Origin: Empedobacter sp036647415
GTDB lineage: Bacteria > Bacteroidota > Bacteroidia > Flavobacteriales > Weeksellaceae
Length of the DNA stretch: 64,000 bases
Assembly: GCF_036647415.1 (NCBI RefSeq)
Contig: NZ_JAVXKG010000010.1
Span: 1-64,000 of the forward strand
Direction: 5' to 3'
Positions 15,113 through 23,348 of this stretch are shown in pieces. How positions within the stretch are numbered: the first letter of the stretch is position 1; each line of letters begins with the position of its first letter. The translations under genes were made by a program, and so were the position numbers. The notes beneath the pieces are model-generated. The model saw only the letters and a program-made list of their open reading frames with translations. It did no database searches and was not told the DNA's origin.

Positions 15113-15754
15113 ATGAACACATATTCAAAATTTTGTCCTAATGTATTTATCGCAAAATGTGAAGAACAATACGAAAAAGGTGATGTTATCGAATTAACGA
15201 CTAAATATGGTAAAATCAATGAAAGCATAGTATTTAACTTGATCTATGAAAAAGATGGTTTTTTCTACTACTCTATCATTCGTGCAGATGGTTTTAACAT
15301 TCAAGAGCGAGCGAAGCAAAAAGCTGAAAAATACGAAAACTGGGCAAATTCTGCTGAAAATAAAAGTAATCAGTATTACAAAGCTAGTCAAGAGGGTAAA
15401 GATTTTTTAGCACTTGCAGAGCCTATAAAAATAGGACATCATTCAGAAAAAAGACATCGTGCTTTAATTGATCGCAATTGGTCTCGTATAGGTAAATCTG
15501 TTGAATACTCAGAAAAAGCATCAGAGCATGAAAATAAAGCTGAATACTGGGCGAAAAAAGCAAATGACATTAATTTGTCAATGCCTGAAAGTTTAGATTT
15601 TTATGAATTCAAATTAGAAGAAGCGAAACAATATCATACAGATATGAAAACGGGTAAAATCGAAAAAAGTCATTCTTTTTCTTTGACTTATGCGAAAAAA
15701 GAAGTTAACGAACTTCAAAAGAAATTTGATTTAGCAGTAAAATTATGGGCGTAG
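15113..15754 (+). CDS. DUF3560-domain protein
   Basis: A 213-residue protein. From residue about 60 it follows the DUF3560 plan: RAKQKAEKYENWANSAENKS, then IKIGHHSEKRHRALIDRNWS, then repeated helices with ASEHENKAEYWAKKA. The domain is a long charged, probably coiled-coil region with a conserved GHHSE-RHR core, found in plasmids and phages; its activity is not known. First gene of the middle operon. Confidence 0.8.
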   Translation: MNTYSKFCPNVFIAKCEEQYEKGDVIELTTKYGKINESIVFNLIYEKDGFFYYSIIRADGFNIQERAKQKAEKYENWANSAENKSNQYYKASQEGKDFLALAEPIKIGHHSEKRHRALIDRNWSRIGKSVEYSEKASEHENKAEYWAKKANDINLSMPESLDFYEFKLEEAKQYHTDMKTGKIEKSHSFSLTYAKKEVNELQKKFDLAVKLWA

Positions 15755-15756
15755 TT

Positions 15757-16272
15757 ATGAAAAATTTATTAACAGAAGAACAAGTAGAATCACTATTAGA
15801 TAAGTTAGTGTATGAAGAACCACAATTAAATGATTTTTCAGAATTACAAAAAGAGTTTGATTGTGAAATAAGTGTAGATATAGAAAAACATAATCAATTA
15901 CAATATACTTATTATTATGAGATAACCTTTAATAATAAAGACACCCCTTTATTTGTTGAAATAGAAAATGGTATTAATAATGGTACTCAAATAAATAACG
16001 TAGAATGGGGTATCTCTAATAAACCAAATTATAGAATTGTAGAAGTTCTTAAAGATATTATTTTAGACAAATCTTATTATAATACTCGAAAAGAAATAAA
16101 TAAAGCACAGGCTATACTTGATGCAAATAAAAGTAAATACTTTGATTATATAAGACGTAATAATTACGATAATTATGTTACAGGTGGTAATTCAAATTTG
16201 AAATCAAATTTACCTGACATACACGTGAATTATATTTATGAAGAAAAAGAAGTAGATGTTAATTTTATTTAA
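15757..16272 (+). CDS. Unknown middle-operon protein
   Basis: A protein of about 171 residues. An ATG at 15745 overlaps the previous stop; the one at 15757 avoids the overlap and is preferred, but either is possible. The sequence is acidic and mixed helix/strand, with ISVDIEKHNQLQYTYYYEIT and a Tyr/Asn-rich middle (YIRRNNYDNYVTGGNSN). No domain is recognised. Confidence 0.55.
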   Translation: MKNLLTEEQVESLLDKLVYEEPQLNDFSELQKEFDCEISVDIEKHNQLQYTYYYEITFNNKDTPLFVEIENGINNGTQINNVEWGISNKPNYRIVEVLKDIILDKSYYNTRKEINKAQAILDANKSKYFDYIRRNNYDNYVTGGNSNLKSNLPDIHVNYIYEEKEVDVNFI

Positions 16273-16289
16273 AACATAACACAACGAAA

Positions 16290-16484
16290 ATGAGAAGTAA
16301 ATTAATCAAATATTTATCAAAAGGCTTAAATCAATTAGAGATTGCAGAAGCTTTGAAAAAAGAGAATTTTAAATCAAATAGTTTAAGTTCGATTGAAAAA
16401 GAAATCAATAAATTGAAAAAAGAATATAACGCTAAGACTATGTTTGAATTAGGGTATATAATTGGGTGTTCAACTAAAAAATAA
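16290..16484 (+). CDS. Small LuxR-type helix-turn-helix protein
   Basis: A 64-residue protein that consists almost only of a GerE/LuxR-like helix-turn-helix: LSKGLNQLEIAEALKKENF, then SSIEKEINKLKKEYNAKTMF and ELGYIIG, matching the G.s..EIA..L..s..TV......i..KL...n..el. spacing. It lacks a receiver or sensing domain. A DNA-binding regulator of the middle or late operon is likely; targets unknown. Confidence 0.65.
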   Translation: MRSKLIKYLSKGLNQLEIAEALKKENFKSNSLSSIEKEINKLKKEYNAKTMFELGYIIGCSTKK

Positions 16485-16489
16485 AATTA

Positions 16490-16873
16490 ATGCAAATTAT
16501 CTTAAAAAAATATAAAATTACAAACTCTCTTTTAAAACAAGCTACTCTTGTTGATATAGAGAAAATAGATACTCTTAAATGTTTAGGATGGTGCATTTAT
16601 TTGAAAACTAAACATTTTGTATTCTATGATGAAACAAAACATTTGATTTATAAGTGTGTTGAACTTAAAGAAGTTATTTTAAAAAGTTCTTTTGAAAGAA
16701 CAACCGAAGATAAACCACATGAAAAGCATTATAACTTAACTGTTTTATTGCCTAAGAATTTTTATCATAGAGAATTATTTTTTGGTGCTGACAAAAATAA
16801 AGCTCTATCAATGAAAAAAGATATTGAAAAAGCGATAAAAAAACAGAATGAATTAGGTCAATTTTATATCTAA
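16490..16873 (+). CDS. Unknown protein, paralogue of the gene at 45780
   Basis: A 127-residue protein. It shares three anchors with the protein at 45780-46211: KITNSLLKQ (KITNTILKQ there), LGWCIY, and an ending ELGQFYI (EKGQIYI there), in the same order and spacing class. The two genes lie 29 kb apart in the same prophage, one in the middle operon and one among right-end accessory genes. Fold and role are unknown. Confidence 0.6.
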   Translation: MQIILKKYKITNSLLKQATLVDIEKIDTLKCLGWCIYLKTKHFVFYDETKHLIYKCVELKEVILKSSFERTTEDKPHEKHYNLTVLLPKNFYHRELFFGADKNKALSMKKDIEKAIKKQNELGQFYI

Positions 16874-16924
16874 AAAAAATTACAATTAAATATTTATAAT
16901 ATTAATAAATACATTTATATTACT

Positions 16925-16932
16925 TATATTTG
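16925..16932 (+). promoter_or_regulatory. Promoter -7 element for the tRNA-like gene
   Basis: TATATTTG lies 13 bases before the first base of the tRNA-like gene, so transcription would begin within a few bases of the tRNA 5' end. The upstream region is AT-rich with AATATTA-type palindromes, as at other promoters of this prophage. Confidence 0.6.
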
Positions 16933-16945
16933 TAAGTAATATTAT

Positions 16946-17019
16946 CGCGAGGTAGAGCAGTTGGTTAGCTTATCGGTTTAACTTGCCGAAGGTCGCTGGT
17001 TCGAGTCCAGCTCTCGCTA
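16946..17019 (+). tRNA. tRNA-like gene, apparent anticodon AAC (Val)
   Basis: A 74-base cloverleaf. D arm GAGC-AGTTGGTTA-GCTT, anticodon arm TCGGT-TTAACTT-GCCGA (one wobble), T arm GCTGG-TTCGAGT-CCAGC, acceptor CGCGAGG/TCTCGCT with a C1-T72 mismatch. The body resembles Bacteroidetes elongator tRNA-Met. Read by position the anticodon is AAC (Val), with an unusual pyrimidine at position 37. A private promoter sits directly upstream. The identity call is uncertain; a tRNA-like decoy or changed-specificity tRNA cannot be excluded. Confidence 0.7.
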
Positions 17020-17039
17020 CAAATCAACATTATTGAAAA

Positions 17040-17426
17040 ATGAGTAAAAATCTAACACTAAGTATTAAACAAGAGTTTTTTGATAAAATTCTTGCCGGTA
17101 CAAAAACAATCGAATCGCGCGAAATACGCCCGAATAACACAAGTAAATATTGTGAAGTAGATGAAGAGGGTTTTGTTATTGAAGATGATAACGGTATTGT
17201 GACTTTGAAATACGATACAATTACATTTCTTACAGGTGCTTATGTAGGTAAACGCCCTAAAATGGTTGTTAAAGTAAAATCTTCACAAGTTTTATTGTTA
17301 GAAGATGAAGAAACTCACGAGCTTATTATTTTGAAAGATGACAAAGGCGAAGATTATTTTGCTGCGGTTATCGAATTCAAATTAGGCGAGATTATCGAAG
17401 CGCCAGTTCAAAAAAGTAATGTTTAA
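17040..17426 (+). CDS. ASCH-domain protein
   Basis: A 128-residue protein with the start typical of ASCH domains (LSIKQEFFDKILAGTKTIES, then RE) and a later strand (KMVVKVKSSQVLLLEDEE) leading to FAAVIEFKLGEII. The domain is a PUA-like beta-barrel that binds RNA or acts on modified nucleosides; phage members are of unknown substrate. It directly follows the tRNA-like gene, an arrangement that might reflect RNA-related function (inference). Confidence 0.75.
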   Translation: MSKNLTLSIKQEFFDKILAGTKTIESREIRPNNTSKYCEVDEEGFVIEDDNGIVTLKYDTITFLTGAYVGKRPKMVVKVKSSQVLLLEDEETHELIILKDDKGEDYFAAVIEFKLGEIIEAPVQKSNV

Positions 17427-17433
17427 TTTTTAA

Positions 17434-17607
17434 ATATATTGCCGAGTTAGAAGAAGAGTAACAACATTCGCTACGTCAAACTATAGAGGTGGACGTAGAG
17501 CTGCATCACAATCAAGTGGTGGTACAGTTGGTAGAGGTGGACGATTTGTAACACGTAGACAGCGTACTTACGATATGCGTAGAGCATTCGGTATGGCTGG
17601 TGGTTAA
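17434..17607 (+). CDS. Arg/Gly-rich small frame without a clear start
   Basis: An open frame of about 57 codons between the ASCH and PAPS-reductase genes, ending TAA at 17605. The peptide is strikingly basic and Gly-rich: RRRVTTFATSNYRGGRRAAS, then GGTVGRGGRFVTRRQRTYDM and RRAFGMAGG. No ATG, GTG or TTG opens it upstream of the conserved part; the first in-frame ATG is near its end. Either a rare start (ATA at 17434) is used, a frameshift joins it to a short upstream frame, or it has lost its start. RGG-like repeats often bind nucleic acid. Confidence 0.4.
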   Translation: MYCRVRRRVTTFATSNYRGGRRAASQSSGGTVGRGGRFVTRRQRTYDMRRAFGMAGG

Positions 17608-17609
17608 TT

Positions 17610-18290
17610 ATGTTATCGCCGTTAGAACATAGTAAAAAAGTAATTAGCTCGATTAGGCAAAAGTCAAATCGAGCAATACTTTTTTATTCAGGTGGTAAAG
17701 ATTCGATTGCTCTACTTGATTTGATGGCGAAAGAATTTGATGAAGTGGTTTGCGTGTTTATGTACTTCGTGAAAGACTTAGAACACATTGATAAATACAT
17801 TCGATTCAGTAAGGCCAAATATTCAAATGTAAAATTCCTTGAGGTCCCTCATTGGATATTATCACAAATTCATCGTTCAGGTATGTTTTGCGTACCTCAA
17901 AAAATCAGATTAATAAAATTAAAAGATGTTATTGAAGCTGTTAAAATTCAAACAGGTATTCAATACGCATTTATCGGTGAAAAAAAAGCTGATAATATGA
18001 ATCGAAGAATCAAGCTACGACAATACGAATTAGAAGCAATTAGCACAACAAACAACGTCTACCCTCTTTCAAACTGGCGTGACGGCGACGTCTTGAATTA
18101 CATTCAGCGAAACAAATTACCAAAACCAATCAATTACGGTAAGAAAAAAAATAGATCAGTTGGGGTATTTTTCGATACAGATGTTTTTGTTTGGTTGAGA
18201 GAACATTATCCAAGTGATTTAGAAAAAATCTTAAAAGTTTATCCTCTTTCAGAAAAATTACTATTCGATTATGACAGACAGAATTCTTAA
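17610..18290 (+). CDS. PAPS reductase-family (IbrA/DndC-like) protein
   Basis: A 226-residue adenine-nucleotide alpha hydrolase. The PP-loop SGGKDS (near residue 28-33) is intact and followed by EVVCVFMYFV and by RHxxG-type elements (FIGEKKADNMNRRIKLRQ, YPLSNWRDGDVLNYIQ). Family members use sulphate or other activated sulphur donors; phage and plasmid versions are paired with ParB-like proteins, as in IbrA/IbrB, and DndC is a relative in phosphorothioate DNA modification. Here the ParB-like partner overlaps by 20 bases. No Cys motif for the classical reductase (ECGLH) is seen. Confidence 0.85.
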   Translation: MLSPLEHSKKVISSIRQKSNRAILFYSGGKDSIALLDLMAKEFDEVVCVFMYFVKDLEHIDKYIRFSKAKYSNVKFLEVPHWILSQIHRSGMFCVPQKIRLIKLKDVIEAVKIQTGIQYAFIGEKKADNMNRRIKLRQYELEAISTTNNVYPLSNWRDGDVLNYIQRNKLPKPINYGKKKNRSVGVFFDTDVFVWLREHYPSDLEKILKVYPLSEKLLFDYDRQNS

Positions 18291-18999
18291 AAATCCTGAT
18301 ATGAAAGTTAGACAATCTGAAACAATAATTGTCAATCGTTCGCAAATCAAATTTGCTCCATACAATCCTAAGAATCATTCAAAACAAGCAATTGACGAAA
18401 TCAAACGCAATTTTAAGAATGTAGCTTTTTTAGGTGGTATTGTTTGGAATGCAACTACAGGTAATTTGATTGATGGACATAAGAGATTGATGGCTTTGGA
18501 TGTAATTAACAAATATGATGGTTCGGAAGATTACGAGGTTAAAGTTGAAAAGATTGAATTAGATGTAAAAACTGAAAAAGAGCAAAACGTTTTCCAAACT
18601 CGAAGCCGTACAGAACTTGACGACGAATTAATGCGTCAATTACTCCACGACATCGATTACAAGAATGCGGGACTTGATGAATTTGATTTGAATTATTACG
18701 GTGTCCCAGTTCCTGAATTAGAAAACGATTCAATCGCTAACGAAATAGAATCACTTTACGAACCAGTTGCAGAACAAAAAGCTTTTGATGCAGAAGTTCG
18801 TAAAGAAGCTGTAAAACAAGCAAAGGAAGAAATTAAAGAAAAGGCAATCGAAAAAGCAAAGGATTTAACTTCTTATGTAATGCTTTCATTCGATAATCAT
18901 CAATCAAAAGCAGCTTTTTGTCAAAGATTTGAAATAAACGAAAATGATAACATCGTAAAAGGTGAAGAGTTTTCGGAAAAAATAGAAAGAGTTTATTAA
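18271..18999 (+). CDS. ParB-like nuclease-domain protein (IbrB-like partner)
   Basis: A 242-residue protein. The N-terminal ParB/Srx-like fold shows SQIKFAPYNPKNHSKQAIDE and the signature GNLIDGHKRLMALDV. The middle (RTELDDELMRQLLHDIDYKN) is helical, and a charged coiled-coil (about 170-205) precedes a final domain (YVMLSFDNHQSKAAFCQRFE). It overlaps the PAPS reductase-family gene by 20 bases, so the two are co-translated and probably act together on nucleic acid. It is not a plasmid partition ParB: no ParA is present. Confidence 0.8.
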   Translation: MTDRILKNPDMKVRQSETIIVNRSQIKFAPYNPKNHSKQAIDEIKRNFKNVAFLGGIVWNATTGNLIDGHKRLMALDVINKYDGSEDYEVKVEKIELDVKTEKEQNVFQTRSRTELDDELMRQLLHDIDYKNAGLDEFDLNYYGVPVPELENDSIANEIESLYEPVAEQKAFDAEVRKEAVKQAKEEIKEKAIEKAKDLTSYVMLSFDNHQSKAAFCQRFEINENDNIVKGEEFSEKIERVY

Positions 19000-19014
19000 A
19001 CAAATAACAACATT

Positions 19015-19524
19015 ATGAACAAAAACGAATTAAACACAGCAGTAGACCAGCAACAATTTTTTCAGGAATTAGATAAAAAATTGAAAGGAGAAATCAGAGA
19101 GAAATTATCTGCAACATCTTTTCCATTTGATGAAATTGCAGATCCATTAGTAGAAGCAAATGTTTTGAAAATTGGAAAAGTAATGCTTCAAAATGTTTCA
19201 TTAAATCGATTGAAAATTGATGTAGATGTTTTTGAAGATTTAGCGAATGAAAATTACAATTTATTTTCAATGCCTTTCCTTTTAAATGGTCTGCAAGACT
19301 TCGCACCAAATGAATTAGGTATTACTCCGATTGAATATTCAAATTTAATTCGTGATGCTTATGTATTGGGTGTAGTACACGGAAAACATTCGGCGCCAAT
19401 CAAAGAAGAAATTCAGAAAAAGTATCAAAAGAAAGCTGATGAATTTCAAAATCAACAATTAGTTGAACAAAATAAATTGCAAAAACAAGAAAATAAAAAG
19501 GTTATTCCATTAAGTCGTAAATAA
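19015..19524 (+). CDS. Unknown protein upstream of the terminase
   Basis: A 169-residue, mostly helical protein with a long basic Gln-rich C-terminal coiled-coil (KKYQKKADEFQNQQLVEQNK). The middle includes FEDLANENYNLFSMPFLLNG. It is the last gene before the terminase small subunit. No domain recognised; a role in packaging or in regulating late genes is possible but unproved. Confidence 0.5.
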   Translation: MNKNELNTAVDQQQFFQELDKKLKGEIREKLSATSFPFDEIADPLVEANVLKIGKVMLQNVSLNRLKIDVDVFEDLANENYNLFSMPFLLNGLQDFAPNELGITPIEYSNLIRDAYVLGVVHGKHSAPIKEEIQKKYQKKADEFQNQQLVEQNKLQKQENKKVIPLSRK

Positions 19525-19549
19525 CCTAAATACAACAATATAACGCAAT

Positions 19550-20017
19550 ATGGCAACACTGACTAAAACAAAAGTTAAGAATGCTTTAGAAAAAGCTGGA
19601 GGAATGCCTGTACAAGCGTCAAGACTTTTAAAGGTTGATTACTCCACGCTTTATCGTTTTATGAAGAAGCATCCTGAACTTGAAGAAATCAGAGAAAGCG
19701 CAAGGTCAAAGCTTCACGAGGATTTAGAAAGCTTAACAACGTTCGCGGTTAAAACTGGTTTCATCCAAAAAAGTGCTTTAGATGAAAATGGAAAACCTAC
19801 TTCCGAAACAATTTACGAAGAGGTTGATGTAAGAACAAGATTGCAACATGCAAATTTGTTAATGAACCAATACAAAGGATCAGTAGGAATAAAAGAAGAA
19901 ATAGATGTCACAACGAAAGGGGAAAAGGTTAATAGTCAGTCAATCACTGTCATTGAACTTCCAGAAGCTTTGCGTCCAAAACCAACCACGCAAGAAGCCA
20001 GCGAATCACGAGAGTAA
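19550..20017 (+). CDS. Terminase small subunit-like protein
   Basis: A 155-residue protein with an N-terminal helix-turn-helix (KAGGMPVQASRLLKVDYSTL, then YRFMKKHPELEEIRE), as used by small terminase subunits to find packaging sites, followed by a helical oligomerisation region (DVRTRLQHANLLMNQYKGSV). The length and gene order, with the large subunit about 1.1 kb downstream, support the call. The end overlaps the nuclease gene. Confidence 0.75.
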   Translation: MATLTKTKVKNALEKAGGMPVQASRLLKVDYSTLYRFMKKHPELEEIRESARSKLHEDLESLTTFAVKTGFIQKSALDENGKPTSETIYEEVDVRTRLQHANLLMNQYKGSVGIKEEIDVTTKGEKVNSQSITVIELPEALRPKPTTQEASESRE

Positions 20018-20345
20018 ACTCCAACAAGCTTGCGTAAAATGGTTTCGTCTGCAATTCCGTGATGTAATTATCTTTTCAATTCCGAATGGTGGTTCAAGAC
20101 ATCAAAAGGAAGTTTCAAAAATTAAAGCAGAGGGAGTTTTGGCAGGTGTATCCGATTTATTCATTATGAAAGCATCGAGAGGATTTCATGGTCTATTTAT
20201 AGAAATGAAATACGGAAAAAATACCACAACCGAAGCGCAAAATAATTTCTTGGAAAAAGCAAAAAAGGAAAGATTTGCTACAGCAGTCTGTTATTCCTTT
20301 GAAGAATTTGTAAAAATCACAACTCAATATTTAAAATCAAAATGA
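19905..20345 (+). CDS. VRR-NUC nuclease
   Basis: A nuclease of up to 146 residues. ESKLQQACVKWFRLQFRDVI, then FSIPNGGSRHQ, GVLAGVSDLFIM and GLFIEMKYGKN give the VRR-NUC active site (G..D and E-x-K). The ATG at 19905 lies 113 bases inside the terminase gene; a non-ATG start closer to 19970 is possible since the domain begins only near NHESK. VRR-NUC enzymes resolve branched DNA, useful before packaging. Its position between the terminase subunits fits such a role. Confidence 0.8.
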   Translation: MSQRKGKRLIVSQSLSLNFQKLCVQNQPRKKPANHESKLQQACVKWFRLQFRDVIIFSIPNGGSRHQKEVSKIKAEGVLAGVSDLFIMKASRGFHGLFIEMKYGKNTTTEAQNNFLEKAKKERFATAVCYSFEEFVKITTQYLKSK

Positions 20346-20596
20346 TAAAACAATTATTAGAAAATTTCGAAAAAGAAATAGAATCAACAGTTGAAGTTGA
20401 TGAAGCAAATCAAGAAGTAGTATTTAATTCAATCAAACTGGATATGCTTTCAGGTGCAAAAAATGCTTTAGAACTTTTGTCAAAAAATGAACAATTCATT
20501 GATGAATCAACTAATGAAAGTTTATCTACAATTGGTCAATTAATTTCAGATTTAGATGATGAGATTAATGGATTAGTTGAAATAGCATCAGTATAA
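20342..20596 (+). CDS. Unknown small acidic protein
   Basis: An 84-residue acidic, helical protein (MLSGAKNALELLSKNEQFID and LSTIGQLISDLDDEINGLVE). Its ATG overlaps the previous stop (ATGA at 20342-20345). No recognised domain; located between the terminase subunits. Confidence 0.55.
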   Translation: MIKQLLENFEKEIESTVEVDEANQEVVFNSIKLDMLSGAKNALELLSKNEQFIDESTNESLSTIGQLISDLDDEINGLVEIASV

Positions 20597-20601
20597 AATC
20601 A

Positions 20602-21117
20602 ATGTTTAAAATCGACACTATGAAAAATGTATTAATTCCGTTGTTAGCTTTTGTTTTAGCTTCAACAAATGACCAAAAACATAGACGAGATAAATACGAT
20701 GATGTCGTAGGATATTCTTTGTTTATTAAACAAGGTTTAAGTCCTGGTATGTTTGCTCCTTGTGATGACGAGGGAAATATTTTAAATCATCCATATCCAA
20801 TAAAGCAAAACGATCCTAAAGATTATAGTTTGAAAGTTTATGATAAATCTGAACTGAATCAATATAACAAATCCAAAGAGAATGTATTGTTCGATGGATG
20901 GAAAGTTACAATTGCTGATACTGAAAATGGTGATGTAATTTACGATTTTGAATATAAAGACATCGAATTTTCTTACAACAAGACTGAGGATGTTTTTATG
21001 GATTCACACGGCGAATGGCTTGCTTTTTCAACAATTGAAGATTTAGCATTATTAGCTGATGTCATGAGTACAGAAGTTTTATTGACTAATTCAGCAATGA
21101 ATTTAATAAAATCATAG
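20602..21117 (+). CDS. Unknown protein between the terminase subunits
   Basis: A protein of 171 residues, or 165 if it starts at the internal ATG 20620, which begins MKNVLIPLLAFVLASTNDQK, a hydrophobic helix that could be a signal or membrane anchor. The rest is acidic and mixed (YSLFIKQGLSPGMFAPCDDE, ENVLFDGWKVTIADTENGDV). I do not recognise it. Eight bases separate it from the large terminase gene. Confidence 0.5.
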   Translation: MFKIDTMKNVLIPLLAFVLASTNDQKHRRDKYDDVVGYSLFIKQGLSPGMFAPCDDEGNILNHPYPIKQNDPKDYSLKVYDKSELNQYNKSKENVLFDGWKVTIADTENGDVIYDFEYKDIEFSYNKTEDVFMDSHGEWLAFSTIEDLALLADVMSTEVLLTNSAMNLIKS

Positions 21118-21124
21118 CAAAACA

Positions 21125-22459
21125 ATGCGTGCCCTACTCCATGAAGATAATATTAATGAAGCATACTATCCGTTTTTTCAATCAACGCATAGGTATGTTA
21201 ATTTGCGTGGTGGTTCCGGTTCATCAAAGAGTTGGACAGTAGGACAAAAAGTATTGTCTTGGTTACTTAATCCGTACGGACATAAAGAAAAGATTTTAGC
21301 ATTAAGAAAAGTTGCAACGACTTTACGAAATTCGATTTTCGCGTTACTGAAAGCACAAATTGAATTGTACGGACTTGATGTGCAATTCAAATCTACTACA
21401 ATGTCATTTCACGCTAAAAACGGAAATGAAATAATTCTTGCTGGCCTAGACGATTCTGAAAAAATGAAATCTATTTCAGGAATTACAAAAATTTGGATGG
21501 AGGAAGCAACAGAATTTTCGGAAGCTGATTTTAACGAATTAGATCGTCGTGTACGTGGTCACGTAGATAATTTTTACCAAATTATTTTATCATTTAACCC
21601 AATTCACGAGAAGCATTGGATAAAAAAACGTTTTTGGGATTCACCCGATAATGATGGAGGTCGTTACAATCCAAAGAAAATGTTTAATCTGATTACAACA
21701 TTTAACGATAATAAATTTATAGACCAGGAATACAAAGAAATTATGATGGATATTCCTCCATCGCACCCTGATTATCGAATATATGTTCTTGGTGAATGGG
21801 GTATTGAGCAAAACGATAATATGTGGCTTTATGCTTTCAATTATGATAAACACGTAAAAGAAACAATTCCATTTCTTCCAACTTATGAAGTGTATTTATC
21901 ATTTGATTTTAACAAAGACCCGTTAACATGTACTGCTTACCAAATGTCGCCAAATAAAGGTGATGGTCGTAGTTTTATTAATGTATACAAGGAGTTCGGA
22001 GGTAAACAAGTATTAGCAGATTTATGCGCTGAAATTAAAATGACATTTCCGAATTCAATTCTGTATGTTACTGGCGATAGTTCAGGGAATACGGAGGGAG
22101 TTGTTGGTTACGAATCTATACACGATTCTGCATATTCTCTTATCCGTTCATATCTGAAATTACAACCAAAACAAGTACAGCCAAATACATCTAATCTACA
22201 TTTTGAAAATAGTAGATTATTAATGAATCAAATGTTTGCGCAATATCCAAACATTGCAATTTCAAAAGAGGGATGTCCGAATTTTATCAATGACTGCACA
22301 ATTGCAACAATTGATGAAAAAAGCCATAAGCCGCACACACTTAAAAAAGACCGTGAGATTTACAAAATGGATTATTTCGATGGTGGACGATACTTTTTCC
22401 AAAAATATTTCCACGAATTTGCACGAACAAATTATTTCAATATTAAAAAATCAGCGTAA
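21125..22459 (+). CDS. terL: Terminase large subunit
   Basis: A 444-residue packaging motor. ATPase half: Walker A-like RGGSGSSKSW (near 30-39), SGITKIWMEEATEFSE (Walker B with catalytic Glu, near 125), and coupling region QIILSFNPIH. Nuclease half: YLSFDFNKDPLTCTAY (first Asp), LYVTGDSSGN (second) and YKMDYFDGGRYF (third), a complete RNase H-like active site. This is the Terminase_3/PBSX-like group. It translocates DNA into the prohead and cuts it; packaging mode (headful or pac/cos) is not evident from sequence. Confidence 0.95.
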   Translation: MRALLHEDNINEAYYPFFQSTHRYVNLRGGSGSSKSWTVGQKVLSWLLNPYGHKEKILALRKVATTLRNSIFALLKAQIELYGLDVQFKSTTMSFHAKNGNEIILAGLDDSEKMKSISGITKIWMEEATEFSEADFNELDRRVRGHVDNFYQIILSFNPIHEKHWIKKRFWDSPDNDGGRYNPKKMFNLITTFNDNKFIDQEYKEIMMDIPPSHPDYRIYVLGEWGIEQNDNMWLYAFNYDKHVKETIPFLPTYEVYLSFDFNKDPLTCTAYQMSPNKGDGRSFINVYKEFGGKQVLADLCAEIKMTFPNSILYVTGDSSGNTEGVVGYESIHDSAYSLIRSYLKLQPKQVQPNTSNLHFENSRLLMNQMFAQYPNIAISKEGCPNFINDCTIATIDEKSHKPHTLKKDREIYKMDYFDGGRYFFQKYFHEFARTNYFNIKKSA

Positions 22460-22461
22460 TT

Positions 22462-22812
22462 ATGAGTGGTAAGATTATAAATTTTAATCCGAATAAATTT
22501 GAAAACAAAGAAAGATTTGATAAAAATCTAAAAATTGAACTTTGTGAGCATAATAAAAGTCTTACATATGACGAAGATTTCGGAACTATAGAATGTGATT
22601 CGTGTAATAAAAAATATTCTGAGAGAGAGTTTATGCAATGGTGGACACAAGAAAAAGGAAATAATCAAGCGTTTAGAATGGAGTTTTATAATACACAAAA
22701 TAAACATTGGCATTTGTCGCAAGAAGTTAGCGATTTGGAAACTCAAATTACATTCTTAAAAAAAGAAAAATCAAGATTAACACGAGAAGTGAATAAATTG
22801 AAAAAGCTATGA
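22462..22812 (+). CDS. Zinc-ribbon plus coiled-coil protein
   Basis: A 116-residue protein. A possible zinc ribbon (CEHNKSLTYDEDFGTIECDS ending in CxxC) is followed by a Trp-rich stretch (YSEREFMQWWTQEKG) and a C-terminal coiled coil (LSQEVSDLETQITFLKKEKS, then RLTREVNKLKKL). It overlaps the tail chaperone gene by four bases. Function unknown. Confidence 0.6.
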   Translation: MSGKIINFNPNKFENKERFDKNLKIELCEHNKSLTYDEDFGTIECDSCNKKYSEREFMQWWTQEKGNNQAFRMEFYNTQNKHWHLSQEVSDLETQITFLKKEKSRLTREVNKLKKL

Positions 22813-23348
22813 CACAATTCAACACAGCAAAATATATAGTAGCATTTGAATCAAAAGTGCTTAAAGGAAATAATGGCCAACCTTTAAAATTCTATGCTTT
22901 AAAAGAAATTACAGATTATCATTTAAGTAGAAATATTGCAGCTAATGCACAAAATATTTATTCCGAATCAGGACTTACAAAAAATATGCTTTCGGAGATT
23001 TGTAATGGATTGACCAATGCGGTCAATAAAAATAAATTAGACGAGGTTGCTGTTTGGATTAATAATATCAAGGCTCGTATGTCTTATCCTGTTGATGAAG
23101 ATGCAGCAATTCGTATGGCTATGATTTATCATTTTATTGATGGCGAGAATCCTGATAGTTGTGAGAATCATTGGACAGAAGAAAAATTGAAATTAGTCAA
23201 ACAAGATCCTGAAGCTTATAGTTTTTTTTTGCCAATAGGTTTGCAATTCACTCCAGTTTATCAGGAATTCTTAACGGAAGTTTCGACGAACTCTTTGGAG
23301 CAAAGAAGAATGACAATTCAGCAATTGACACCACCGCCCCACCAATAA
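22809..23348 (+). CDS. Tail assembly chaperone, short form (no frameshift)
   Basis: The unshifted 179-residue product begins MTQFNTAKYIVAFESKVLKG and ends LTPPPHQ. In the lambda-type system the short form is made in excess and the frameshifted form is the minor one. The C-terminal residues after the slip have odd composition (many Gln, Pro), suggesting that the conserved coding pressure lies in the -1 frame there. Confidence 0.75.
   Translation: MTQFNTAKYIVAFESKVLKGNNGQPLKFYALKEITDYHLSRNIAANAQNIYSESGLTKNMLSEICNGLTNAVNKNKLDEVAVWINNIKARMSYPVDEDAAIRMAMIYHFIDGENPDSCENHWTEEKLKLVKQDPEAYSFFLPIGLQFTPVYQEFLTEVSTNSLEQRRMTIQQLTPPPHQ

Noticed and set aside
18271..18999. Plasmid-type partition system
   Set aside because: The ParB-like protein has no ParA partner or parS-like repeats nearby and is coupled to a PAPS reductase-family gene.
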